Positions 7,239 to 15,100 of a stretch of 52,432 nucleotides of DNA are shown here, in pieces (position 1 is the stretch's first letter; every line of letters begins with the position of its first letter). Location of the stretch: positions 1 through 52,432 of the forward strand of contig DJOB01000005.1 in assembly GCA_002437105.1 (NCBI GenBank). The letters are read 5' to 3'. This stretch comes from Caryophanales bacterium UBA6449 (GTDB lineage Bacteria; Bacillota_I; Bacilli_A; RFN20; CAG-288). Under the pieces are notes generated by a model. It searched no databases and was not told where the DNA came from. It saw only the letters and a program-made list of their open reading frames with translations. The translations under genes were made by a program, and so were the position numbers.

Positions 7239-9581
7239 ATGGAAATAGACTTTGCGAAGGAATTGAATAGAGAGCAGCTTAAAGCCTGTACTAGCAGCGC
7301 TAAGCGTCTCTGTATCATCGCTGGTGCTGGTACTGGTAAGACGAGGGTTCTCACCTATCGTTTAGCTTATCTGGTCGACAGATTGAATATTGCCCTCTCG
7401 AGGATCGTGGCGATAACTTTTACTAAGAAGGCGGCGACCGAATTGCGAGATAGGGTCGACAAACTGCTCTACGGGGGTGATCCCCAGGTCGGACAGAGGC
7501 GTCCTTACATTTCAACTATCCACGGCTTCTGCTCCTATTTTCTGAGACGGGAAGTCTCCTATCTTCCCGGATTTGACCAGCATTTTACGGTGGCGGATGA
7601 CGATGAGCAGAGTCGGCTGGCCAAGGATGTGATAGCCCGCGTCCAGCCCAACGCCAACGGGCAGGAGATGAAGAAGAAGATCGATTTCCTTCTCAGAAAG
7701 ATCAGTGGATTCAAGCAGAAAGGGTTGTTCCCCGAGGAGGTATCGCTCGAGTCTTTAGCCTTCGAGGGGGAAGCACCGCTGCCTCAGGATGCCCTGAAGA
7801 AGTGCTACATCATGTATCAGAACGAGCTGAGAAACAACGATAAGATGGATTTCGACGATCTCCTTCTCTATACCTATAAGCTCCTCTCCAATTTCTCCGA
7901 TATAGCCGGTAGGTGGCAGCATCGGTTCGATGCTTACCTGATGGATGAGTTCCAGGACACCGATGAGGTGCAGTACGATATCGTCAAGATGCTCCTTCGT
8001 ACCGATTCCTACTTCAGCGTGGTCGGAGATCCGGATCAGACAATCTATACCTGGAGGGGTGCGAAGAGCGAGCTGATCACCCGGCAGATCAAGAAGGATT
8101 TTCAGAATCTGGATATCGTGACGCTGGTGGAGAATTACCGCTCGACTCAGAGTATCCTCGACTGCGCCAATACCTTCATCGATCATAACGTGCGGAGACA
8201 GAAGAAGAATCTGGTCGCGGCCAGCGGTTTGAAGGGCGATGCGGTCACCTATAATGAATTTCACTCCGCGGAGAGCGAAGCCAATTTCGTGATGAATAAG
8301 ATCCTGTCTCTGCGGGCTCAGGGATACAAGTATAGCGATATAGCGATTCTCTACCGGAGCAACTACTCTTCAGCCACTCTCGAGAACGCGCTGGCGATGA
8401 ACGGTATTCCCCGCGAGGTCTGTGGGGGTCTCGGCTTCTATAAGCGTCGCGAGGTCAAACTGGCGGTGCTGCTGCTGAAGATAATTGTGAATTCCAAGGA
8501 TGATGTCGCGCTCGTCAGCGCCATCACCCAGATGGTCAACGGTCTAGGACCTGTCGGTCTTGGTCACCTGCAGAAGGAGGCGGAAGCCTCGGGTCACCAT
8601 CTTCTCGAGTTCATATCCGCGGCTGATAAGATTCCCGGGATAAATAGCAAGACGCTCGACTGTCTCAAGGCGTTCTGTTCCACTCTAAAAGATGGTGGGG
8701 AACAGCTCAGGAAGTCGACCAGCGGTGCCGAGATGCACAAGATCTTCGACGATATCTTTGAGAGATCGGGCCTCAATGCGGCGGTCAGGAAGATGGAGAC
8801 CGAGGATCAGAAAAAGGATTCTCTGGCGGAGCCCAATACCCGGATCAACAACGTGCGCGAGTTCGCCTATCAGATCGAGCTGTTCATGGATTCACCCCAC
8901 TACGATGAAGAGGGAAATCTGCTCGAGAACAGCTTGGACGATCTGTTGAACAACATCGCAGTCCAGGATTCCTCCGACGATCTGACCAGTCAGGATAGCG
9001 TCAAGCTGATGACGATTCACATCTCGAAGGGACTGGAGTTCCCCGTGGTCTTCATCTGTTCGATGGACGATCGGAAGTTTCCTACCTTCCGGGCCGTGAT
9101 GAACGGCGATGTGGAGGAGGAGAGAAGACTCTTCTACGTGGCGATGACCCGGGCTAAGAAGCTGCTGTTTATCTCCAGCTCCGGCACCTACTTCGGTCAG
9201 CCCACGGGGCCCTCTTCCTTCATTGCGGAAGCGGGCCTCAGCGATGCGGGTTCGGCTGAGGTGAGTTCGCCATCCTCTCCTTGGATGTCGCGACCTCATC
9301 CGCAGAGCTATACCGGTGCTTCATCTACCCCGCAGACCTCCGAGTTTGCTCGTGAGGTGATGAATGCCAAGCGCCTCATGGACACGCGTCCGGTCAGGAA
9401 GCCTAAGGTGGTCTTCACTCACCTGTTCCAGGTTGGCGATCGGGTTGAACACGCGAAGTACGGTTCGGGCAAGGTCGTCGGGTTGACCCCGTCTGCCGTC
9501 TGTGTGAAGTTCGAGGCGGATGGGAGCTTGAAGAATATCGCGAAGGACTTCGCTGCTAAGATGCTGAAGAAGGTCGGTTAG
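7239..9581 (+). CDS. pcrA: ATP-dependent DNA helicase PcrA (UvrD family)
   Basis: Superfamily 1 3'-5' helicase for repair and for clearing replication-transcription conflicts. Walker A GAGTGKT is near residue 30, the DEFQD box near 236, then GDPDQTIYTWRGA, TIHISKGLEFPVV and YVAMTRAKK (about 632). The C-terminus (from about 731) has the VEHAKYGSGKVV segment of the PcrA Tudor-like domain that contacts RNA polymerase in Bacillus. Length is 780 residues; Bacillus PcrA has 739. ATG 7239 is chosen because GTG 7230 is part of the GAGGTGG binding site. ligA follows 10 bases later, as in Bacillus (pcrA-ligA). Confidence 0.96.
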   Translation: MEIDFAKELNREQLKACTSSAKRLCIIAGAGTGKTRVLTYRLAYLVDRLNIALSRIVAITFTKKAATELRDRVDKLLYGGDPQVGQRRPYISTIHGFCSYFLRREVSYLPGFDQHFTVADDDEQSRLAKDVIARVQPNANGQEMKKKIDFLLRKISGFKQKGLFPEEVSLESLAFEGEAPLPQDALKKCYIMYQNELRNNDKMDFDDLLLYTYKLLSNFSDIAGRWQHRFDAYLMDEFQDTDEVQYDIVKMLLRTDSYFSVVGDPDQTIYTWRGAKSELITRQIKKDFQNLDIVTLVENYRSTQSILDCANTFIDHNVRRQKKNLVAASGLKGDAVTYNEFHSAESEANFVMNKILSLRAQGYKYSDIAILYRSNYSSATLENALAMNGIPREVCGGLGFYKRREVKLAVLLLKIIVNSKDDVALVSAITQMVNGLGPVGLGHLQKEAEASGHHLLEFISAADKIPGINSKTLDCLKAFCSTLKDGGEQLRKSTSGAEMHKIFDDIFERSGLNAAVRKMETEDQKKDSLAEPNTRINNVREFAYQIELFMDSPHYDEEGNLLENSLDDLLNNIAVQDSSDDLTSQDSVKLMTIHISKGLEFPVVFICSMDDRKFPTFRAVMNGDVEEERRLFYVAMTRAKKLLFISSSGTYFGQPTGPSSFIAEAGLSDAGSAEVSSPSSPWMSRPHPQSYTGASSTPQTSEFAREVMNAKRLMDTRPVRKPKVVFTHLFQVGDRVEHAKYGSGKVVGLTPSAVCVKFEADGSLKNIAKDFAAKMLKKVG

Positions 9582-9591
9582 GGGGATAGAT

Positions 9592-11613
9592 ATGGAAGAC
9601 AAGGATGCTGAGCGAGTCAAGGAACTCACTGATCTGCTGAACAAGTACTCCTACCAGTACTACAACCTCAATCAGTCCGACATACCTGATAGCGAATTCG
9701 ATTCGATGATGGAGGAGCTCAGGGCGCTGGAGCAGAAGCGGCCCGATCTGCGTTCTCCCAATTCGCCTACCTCGCGTGTCGGTGGGGGTGTAAGTTCGGA
9801 ATTCAAGAAGGTGACACACGCCATTCCGATGCTCTCCATTCAGGATGTATTCAACATCGAAGAGCTGATAGATTGGGATAAGAAGATGCAGAAGTTCATC
9901 GGTACGACGCGCGTTCGCTACTGCTGCGAATGCAAGATCGACGGTCTCTCCTGTTCTCTGGTCTATCGGGGTGGACAGCTGGTGCAGGCTTCGACCCGCG
10001 GCGATGGAAACATCGGCGAGGATGTGACCAACAACGCCCGTACCATCCGTTCGATCCCGCTGACGATCCCCGATCCGAGGGAGATCGAAGTCAGGGGTGA
10101 GGTCTACATGCCCAAGGCGGCCCTGGCGAAGCTGAACGCGGAGCGGAAGAAGGCCGGTGAGCCCCTGTTCGCCAATGCCAGGAACGCGGCCGCCGGTTCG
10201 CTTCGGCAGCTCGATTCGGCGATCACGGCCAGGCGCGGTCTCGAGGCCTGGTGGTACTTCTGGCCTGAAGCGATGAAGTTCGGCTACCGGTACCATTCGG
10301 ACGCGACCGACAGGATGACTAAGCTCGGCTTCCGGACGAATCCGGAGCGGCGCGTGGTCGAGGGGATTGACGCGGTGCTCAAATATGTCGAGGAGTATCA
10401 CCAGAAGCGTGCGTCGCTCGCGTACGATATCGATGGACTGGTCATCAAGGTCGACGATATGAGCCTCTACGAGACCCTGGGCTATACGGCTAAGGTACCG
10501 CGGTGGGAGATCGCCTACAAGTTCCCGCCCGAGGTAGTGACGACCCGGGTGGAGGATATCGTTCTGTCGGTCGGTCGGACGGGCCGCGTCACTCCGACCG
10601 CGTGCTTCTCCCCGGTGCTCCTGGCCGGTTCTACGGTGGCCCGTGCGACGCTGAACAACGAGGACTACGTCAAGGATAAGGACATCAGGATCGGTGATAT
10701 CGTCACCCTGCACAAGGCGGGCGACGTCATCCCCGAGGTGGGTGAGGTGGTCCGGTCGCGCCGCCCTGAGGGGACCGTCCCCTTCCGCTTCGCTACCGTC
10801 TGTCCCTTCTGTCATCAGGCCCTCGTCAAGGATGGTGTCAACATCTTCTGCGTCAATTCTCACTGCCCCTCTCGCAACATCAACAACATCATCAACTTCT
10901 CCTCCGACAAGGGTATGGATATCGACGGGCTGGGCGAGGTGCTGATCGAGACTCTCTTCAACGAGAAGCTGCTGAGCACCATCCCCGACATCTATACCCT
11001 CAAGGACAAGAAGGCGATTTTGACCGAGATGGACGGACTGGGGGAGAAGAGCGTCAGCAAGCTGCTCGAGGCGATCGAGAAGTCGAAGACCAACGATCTG
11101 TCGATGCTCCTGTCGGGTCTAGGCATCCCGCTGGTCGGCAAGAAGACGGCGCAGCTCCTCTCGCAGAGCTTCCTCTCGATGGAGGCGCTCGCCAATGCCG
11201 ATCCCGCGCGGATCGCGGCCCTTCCCGATATCGGGGAGCTGACCGCCCAGAAGATACACGCCTGGTTCGCGGATCCCGGCAATCGCCAGATGGTGGCCCA
11301 GCTCAAAGAGCTGGGGCTGAACATGGAGAGCCTCGTGCGTCCGACGGTGGCGGTCGAGAACTTCTTCTCCGGGAAGAGGTTCGTCATCACCGGTACCCTA
11401 TCCCAGTCGAGACCGGTGCTGACCGCTAGATTGGAGAAGCTGGGGGCTAAATCATCCTCAGCAGTATCTTCAAAGACGGATATATTAATAGCGGGCGAAG
11501 AAGCGGGTTCTAAGCTCACTAAGGCGAAAGCGCTCCATATCCGGATCATCGGAGAGGGAGAGCTGATGAATCTACTAGCGGAGGCCGAGAGGCTTCAGAA
11601 AGGTGAAAACTGA
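9592..11613 (+). CDS. ligA: NAD-dependent DNA ligase LigA
   Basis: Seals nicks in replication and repair using NAD+. The adenylated lysine is K115 in the CKIDGLS motif, the same number as in E. coli LigA. In order come the Ia/adenylation domain, OB fold, a four-cysteine zinc finger (CPFC...CVNSHC), helix-hairpin-helix repeats with GLGEKS and GIPLVGKKTA, and a C-terminal BRCT domain (GKRFVITGTLS). The 673-residue length is normal. The last 150 bases use more A/T-ending codons than the rest. The stop overlaps the gatC start by one base, which links ligation and tRNA amidation genes in one transcript, as in Bacillus. Confidence 0.97.
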   Translation: MEDKDAERVKELTDLLNKYSYQYYNLNQSDIPDSEFDSMMEELRALEQKRPDLRSPNSPTSRVGGGVSSEFKKVTHAIPMLSIQDVFNIEELIDWDKKMQKFIGTTRVRYCCECKIDGLSCSLVYRGGQLVQASTRGDGNIGEDVTNNARTIRSIPLTIPDPREIEVRGEVYMPKAALAKLNAERKKAGEPLFANARNAAAGSLRQLDSAITARRGLEAWWYFWPEAMKFGYRYHSDATDRMTKLGFRTNPERRVVEGIDAVLKYVEEYHQKRASLAYDIDGLVIKVDDMSLYETLGYTAKVPRWEIAYKFPPEVVTTRVEDIVLSVGRTGRVTPTACFSPVLLAGSTVARATLNNEDYVKDKDIRIGDIVTLHKAGDVIPEVGEVVRSRRPEGTVPFRFATVCPFCHQALVKDGVNIFCVNSHCPSRNINNIINFSSDKGMDIDGLGEVLIETLFNEKLLSTIPDIYTLKDKKAILTEMDGLGEKSVSKLLEAIEKSKTNDLSMLLSGLGIPLVGKKTAQLLSQSFLSMEALANADPARIAALPDIGELTAQKIHAWFADPGNRQMVAQLKELGLNMESLVRPTVAVENFFSGKRFVITGTLSQSRPVLTARLEKLGAKSSSAVSSKTDILIAGEEAGSKLTKAKALHIRIIGEGELMNLLAEAERLQKGEN

Positions 11614-11957
11614 TGAGCAGAGTAAGCAGAGAGATGATTGAGAACTGTGCGAAAAACTTGATGTTCCAGCTCTCGGAAGGGCAGGCGGAGATCCTCAGTG
11701 AGGAGTTCGATACCCTGTATAGCCAGCTCGAGTTTCTGGCGGATATCCCCGGGGTCGACAGCGCGGAGCCGATGACCTTCCCGTTCCGGAGGCATCTGAG
11801 GGATTGCGATCTGCGTCCCGATGTTCCCGAGGCTCCGCTGGGAGCGGAGAAGGCCTTGGCCAACTCGCACTCCACCATCGGCGATCAGATCAAGGTTCCC
11901 AAGGTCGTGGCTCACGGCGTCATCGATCACACCGAGGATGAGGGAGGAGAGGAATAG
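11613..11957 (+). CDS. gatC: Asp/Glu-tRNA amidotransferase subunit C
   Basis: Small subunit that wraps around GatA and stabilises the GatCAB complex. The family pattern is present: an N-terminal helix, then LADIPGVDSAEPMTFP, then RPDVP. It has 114 residues, somewhat longer than the usual 95 or so, with an acidic tail. It overlaps the ligA stop by one base and is followed after 3 bases by gatA. Confidence 0.93.
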   Translation: MSRVSREMIENCAKNLMFQLSEGQAEILSEEFDTLYSQLEFLADIPGVDSAEPMTFPFRRHLRDCDLRPDVPEAPLGAEKALANSHSTIGDQIKVPKVVAHGVIDHTEDEGGEE

Positions 11958-11960
11958 AGC

Positions 11961-13415
11961 ATGACACGCTATCTGGATAGGACGATCAAGGAGATTCACG
12001 CGGCTCTCATCAAGAACGAGGTGACCCCCGTTCAGCTGGTGGAGGAAGCGATCGCCAGGATCGATCGTGATACCTGCAACGCCTTCGAGGCGAAGGCCTA
12101 CAAGCAGGCTCTGAAGCGGGCGAAGCAGATCAAGGAGGTCGGCGTGGGTGATTTCCTGGCGGGTATCCCCTACCTCGCGAAGGATAACTACTCGACCAAG
12201 GGGATCGAGACCACCGCTTCCTCGCGGATCCTGGAGGGCTATGTTCCCCTCTTCGATGCGGAGGTGATCCGGAAGCTCAGCCGTCAGAAGGCCATCCTGG
12301 TCGCGAAGACCACGATGGATGAGCTGGCGATGGGTGGTACCGGTACGACCGGTCACAAGGGGGCGACGCTCAATCCCTACGACCACGAGAGGATGGCGGG
12401 TGGATCGTCCTGCGGCTCCGCGGCGGCGGTCGCTTCGGGAATGGTGCCCTTCGCCCTCGGTTCGGACACGGGCGATTCCGTCAGAAAGCCCGCTGCCTAC
12501 AACGGGCTGGTCGGCTTCAAGCCGACCTGGGGTCTGGTCTCCCGGTATGGTCTATTGCCCTTCGCCTGCTCTCTGGATACTGTCGGCTGGCTTACGCGGT
12601 GCGTTTGGGATAGCGCGGTTCTCTGCCAGGTGCTCGCGGGTCAGGACGATAAGGATATGACCACGCTGCGCCGGCCCAAGGCTGATTTTATCGGGGCGGT
12701 GGAGGGACGTGCATTCAACCGCAAGGCCTGCTATTTCCCCGAGGTCGTCGCCGCTTGCTCGCCCGCTATCCAGTCGGCTTTCAACCTCATGGTGCAGAAG
12801 CTTAGAGAGCAGGGCGTCACCATCGAGGAGTACCACTTCCCAGCGGCTCTGCTCGATGCGATCTATCCCACCTACATGGTCATCTCCTGCTGCGAGGCGG
12901 CGTCCAACGATGCGATGTACGATGGTATGCGTTACGGTCCCAGCGGTGACGCTTCCGCTAAGACCTATCAGGAGTTCATGACCTCCGCGCGCACCCGTGG
13001 TTTCTCCGACTGGATCAAGCGTCGCTTTGTCATCGGTTCCTTCTCACTCCTGGCGGAGAATCAGCACGATATGTTCCAGCGCGCGCAGCGGGCGCGCCGC
13101 GTCATCGTGGATGCGATGAACGAGATGCTCCGCCAGTATGACTATCTGATCCTTCCGGCTACGCCTAATATTCCGGCTAGGATCCGCGATCTGACCACCG
13201 GTTGGAGCAAGAAGCCCGACTTCGCTGACAACCACCTGGGTCTCGCTAACCTCGGCGGTATGCCCTCCCTCACCGTCCCCATGGGATTCGATGGGAAGAT
13301 GCCTCTCGGTATCAATGTGACCGGTAGGCCGATGGATGACTGTGGCGTCCTCGCCTTTGGTCAGGCGATCGAGGATGTGACCGGTCTGGTGAATCTGACC
13401 GTCAAGGAGGATTAG
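11961..13415 (+). CDS. gatA: Asp/Glu-tRNA amidotransferase subunit A
   Basis: Glutaminase subunit that frees ammonia to convert Glu-tRNA(Gln) to Gln-tRNA(Gln), and Asp-tRNA(Asn) where needed. The amidase-signature triad is K74, cis-S149 and nucleophile S173, spaced exactly as in Staphylococcus GatA. The nucleophile loop reads GSDTGDS rather than the usual GSDTGGS, and the cis-serine loop reads GGSSCGS rather than GGSSGGS. Mycoplasma-type GatA proteins carry similar loops, which supports a Mollicutes-side relationship. Length is 484 residues. It sits between gatC and gatB with gaps of 3 bases each. Confidence 0.96.
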   Translation: MTRYLDRTIKEIHAALIKNEVTPVQLVEEAIARIDRDTCNAFEAKAYKQALKRAKQIKEVGVGDFLAGIPYLAKDNYSTKGIETTASSRILEGYVPLFDAEVIRKLSRQKAILVAKTTMDELAMGGTGTTGHKGATLNPYDHERMAGGSSCGSAAAVASGMVPFALGSDTGDSVRKPAAYNGLVGFKPTWGLVSRYGLLPFACSLDTVGWLTRCVWDSAVLCQVLAGQDDKDMTTLRRPKADFIGAVEGRAFNRKACYFPEVVAACSPAIQSAFNLMVQKLREQGVTIEEYHFPAALLDAIYPTYMVISCCEAASNDAMYDGMRYGPSGDASAKTYQEFMTSARTRGFSDWIKRRFVIGSFSLLAENQHDMFQRAQRARRVIVDAMNEMLRQYDYLILPATPNIPARIRDLTTGWSKKPDFADNHLGLANLGGMPSLTVPMGFDGKMPLGINVTGRPMDDCGVLAFGQAIEDVTGLVNLTVKED

Positions 13416-13418
13416 TGC

Positions 13419-14867
13419 ATGGAATACAAAGCTACTATAGGTATCGAGATCCACGTCGAGCTCAAGACGGCATCCAAGATGTTCTCCCCCGCTCCCAACA
13501 CCTATCACAAGTCTCCCAACTCGATGTCGGGTCTGGTCGATATGAGCATGCCTGGTACTCTGCCCCGGTTGAACATGCAGGCGGTCCGGTACGGGATCAT
13601 GCTGTCCACCGCTCTGCACATGAAGGTCGATCGCACCCTGTATTTCGATCGAAAGAACTACTTCTACCCCGACCTTCCTAAGGGTTATCAGATCACCCAG
13701 CAGGATCGTCCGATCGGTTCGCACGGATATCTGGATGTCACCCTGGATGATGGCACGCCCATGCGCGTCGACATCCAGCGCGCTCACCTCGAGGAGGATA
13801 CCTGCAAGCAGACCCATCTGGCCGATGTCTCGCTCGAGGACTATAACCGCTGCGGCGTCCCTCTGATCGAGATCGTCACCGAGCCCTGCATCGTCAATGC
13901 GAACGAGGCGGCCAAGTACGTCGAGGGCATCCGCGAGGTCGTCACCTATCTAGGAATCTCCGATGGTAGGATGGACGAGGGTTCCATGAGGTGCGATACC
14001 AACGTCTCGATCGCTCCTGTCGGCAGCAGCGTCCTCGGCACCAAGTGCGAGGTCAAGAACATCAACACGATCCAGAACGTCGAATCCGCCATCGCCTTCG
14101 AGATCGAGAGGCAGAAGAAGATCCTCGAGTCCGGCGGCAAGGTCGAGCAGGAGACGCGCCGTTTCGACGAGAAGCTCCAGCAGACGGTCCTGATGCGAAA
14201 GAAGACCAATGCGGTCGACTACAAGTACTTCCGCGAGCCCAACCTGCCGCCCTTCGATCTATCCGAGCAGTTCATCCAGGGGGCGATCCGTGATATGAAG
14301 AAGCTCCCCTGGGAGTATCGGGCGCTGTTCGCCAAGCTCGGCCTCTCCAACTACGAGTCGGAGCAGCTGATGAAGGATAAGGCGCTGGTCGACTACTTCA
14401 TGAAGTGCTTGGATTTCCACCCGCAGGACATCAAGACGCTCTGGTCGTTCATCGTGGTCGACCTGCAGTCCTATATCAATAAGTCGCTCGGCCAGCTGAG
14501 TCTGGACCACCTGCCCTTCGGGGCTGAGGATCTGGTCGCGCTGGTCAACCTGGTCGCTGCGAGCAAGATCAACTCCAAGCAGGCGAAGACCGTGATGGAG
14601 GAGCTGGTCACAGAGGGGATCAAGCCGGCCGATTCGGTCAAGGCGCACGGCTTTGAGCAGATCGACGATTCCTCCGCTATCGAGGCGCTTGTCGATCAGG
14701 TCCTCGCGGCCAATCCCGCCGCTATCGACTCCTGGAAGCACGGCAAGGACAGGATCCTCGGCTTCCTGGTGGGACAGGTGATGAAGGCTTCGCACGGTAA
14801 GGCGAATCCCGCTAAGGCTAAGGAGCTCGTCCTCGCGAAGATCGGCCCCATGGGTGCCCGCGAGTAA
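13419..14867 (+). CDS. gatB: Asp/Glu-tRNA amidotransferase subunit B
   Basis: Kinase-like subunit that phosphorylates the Glu/Asp attached to tRNA and accepts ammonia from GatA. It begins with the family signature IGIEIHVELKT, followed by the zinc-site region, DLPKGYQI, RxHLEEDT and MRCDTNVS. The C-terminal YqeY-like helical domain follows, with a normal total of 482 residues. It ends the pcrA-ligA-gatCAB transcript; a hairpin terminator starts 20 bases after the stop. A complete gatCAB indicates indirect formation of Gln-tRNA. Confidence 0.97.
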   Translation: MEYKATIGIEIHVELKTASKMFSPAPNTYHKSPNSMSGLVDMSMPGTLPRLNMQAVRYGIMLSTALHMKVDRTLYFDRKNYFYPDLPKGYQITQQDRPIGSHGYLDVTLDDGTPMRVDIQRAHLEEDTCKQTHLADVSLEDYNRCGVPLIEIVTEPCIVNANEAAKYVEGIREVVTYLGISDGRMDEGSMRCDTNVSIAPVGSSVLGTKCEVKNINTIQNVESAIAFEIERQKKILESGGKVEQETRRFDEKLQQTVLMRKKTNAVDYKYFREPNLPPFDLSEQFIQGAIRDMKKLPWEYRALFAKLGLSNYESEQLMKDKALVDYFMKCLDFHPQDIKTLWSFIVVDLQSYINKSLGQLSLDHLPFGAEDLVALVNLVAASKINSKQAKTVMEELVTEGIKPADSVKAHGFEQIDDSSAIEALVDQVLAANPAAIDSWKHGKDRILGFLVGQVMKASHGKANPAKAKELVLAKIGPMGARE

Positions 14868-14886
14868 TTGGAATCCGTGAGATCTG

Positions 14887-14912
14887 AGAGAGCTGAAAGG
14901 CTCTCTTTTTTT
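14887..14912 (+). terminator. Rho-independent terminator after gatB
   Basis: AGAGAGC (14887-14893) pairs with GCTCTCT (14900-14906) across a 6-base loop and is followed by a run of seven T. It closes the pcrA-ligA-gatCAB transcript. Confidence 0.9.
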
Positions 14913-14993
14913 GTGGATCCTATCGATCTATTTCAGGGATCTCTCTGCTTATTTGCTTTGGAATTATCTCCCGATATTGCCTATACCTTTAGA

Positions 14994-15040
14994 TTTAATG
15001 TTTTTTCGAGTGAATTTTAATGTTTATTAAGTGCTAGAAT
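14994..15040 (+). promoter_or_regulatory. Lipoprotein-cluster promoter with a 22-bp-spaced direct repeat
   Basis: The extended -10 sequence TGC-TAGAAT (15032-15040) precedes the first lipoprotein gene. TTTAATGTTT occurs at 14994-15003 and again, identically, at 15016-15025. The 22-base spacing is two helical turns, and the second copy overlaps the -35 area, where no good -35 box is seen. This is the arrangement of an activator site, as with many response regulators. The regulator is unknown. Confidence 0.5.
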
Positions 15041-15100
15041 TAACATGCTCAAAAGGAATTCTTAAATTATCTGGTTCATTTGGGCAGGAGGAATATGTTT

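Noticed and set aside
9556..10863. A 435-codon minus-strand frame opposite ligA
   Set aside because: ligA is unmistakable with all motifs; the antisense frame has no motif.
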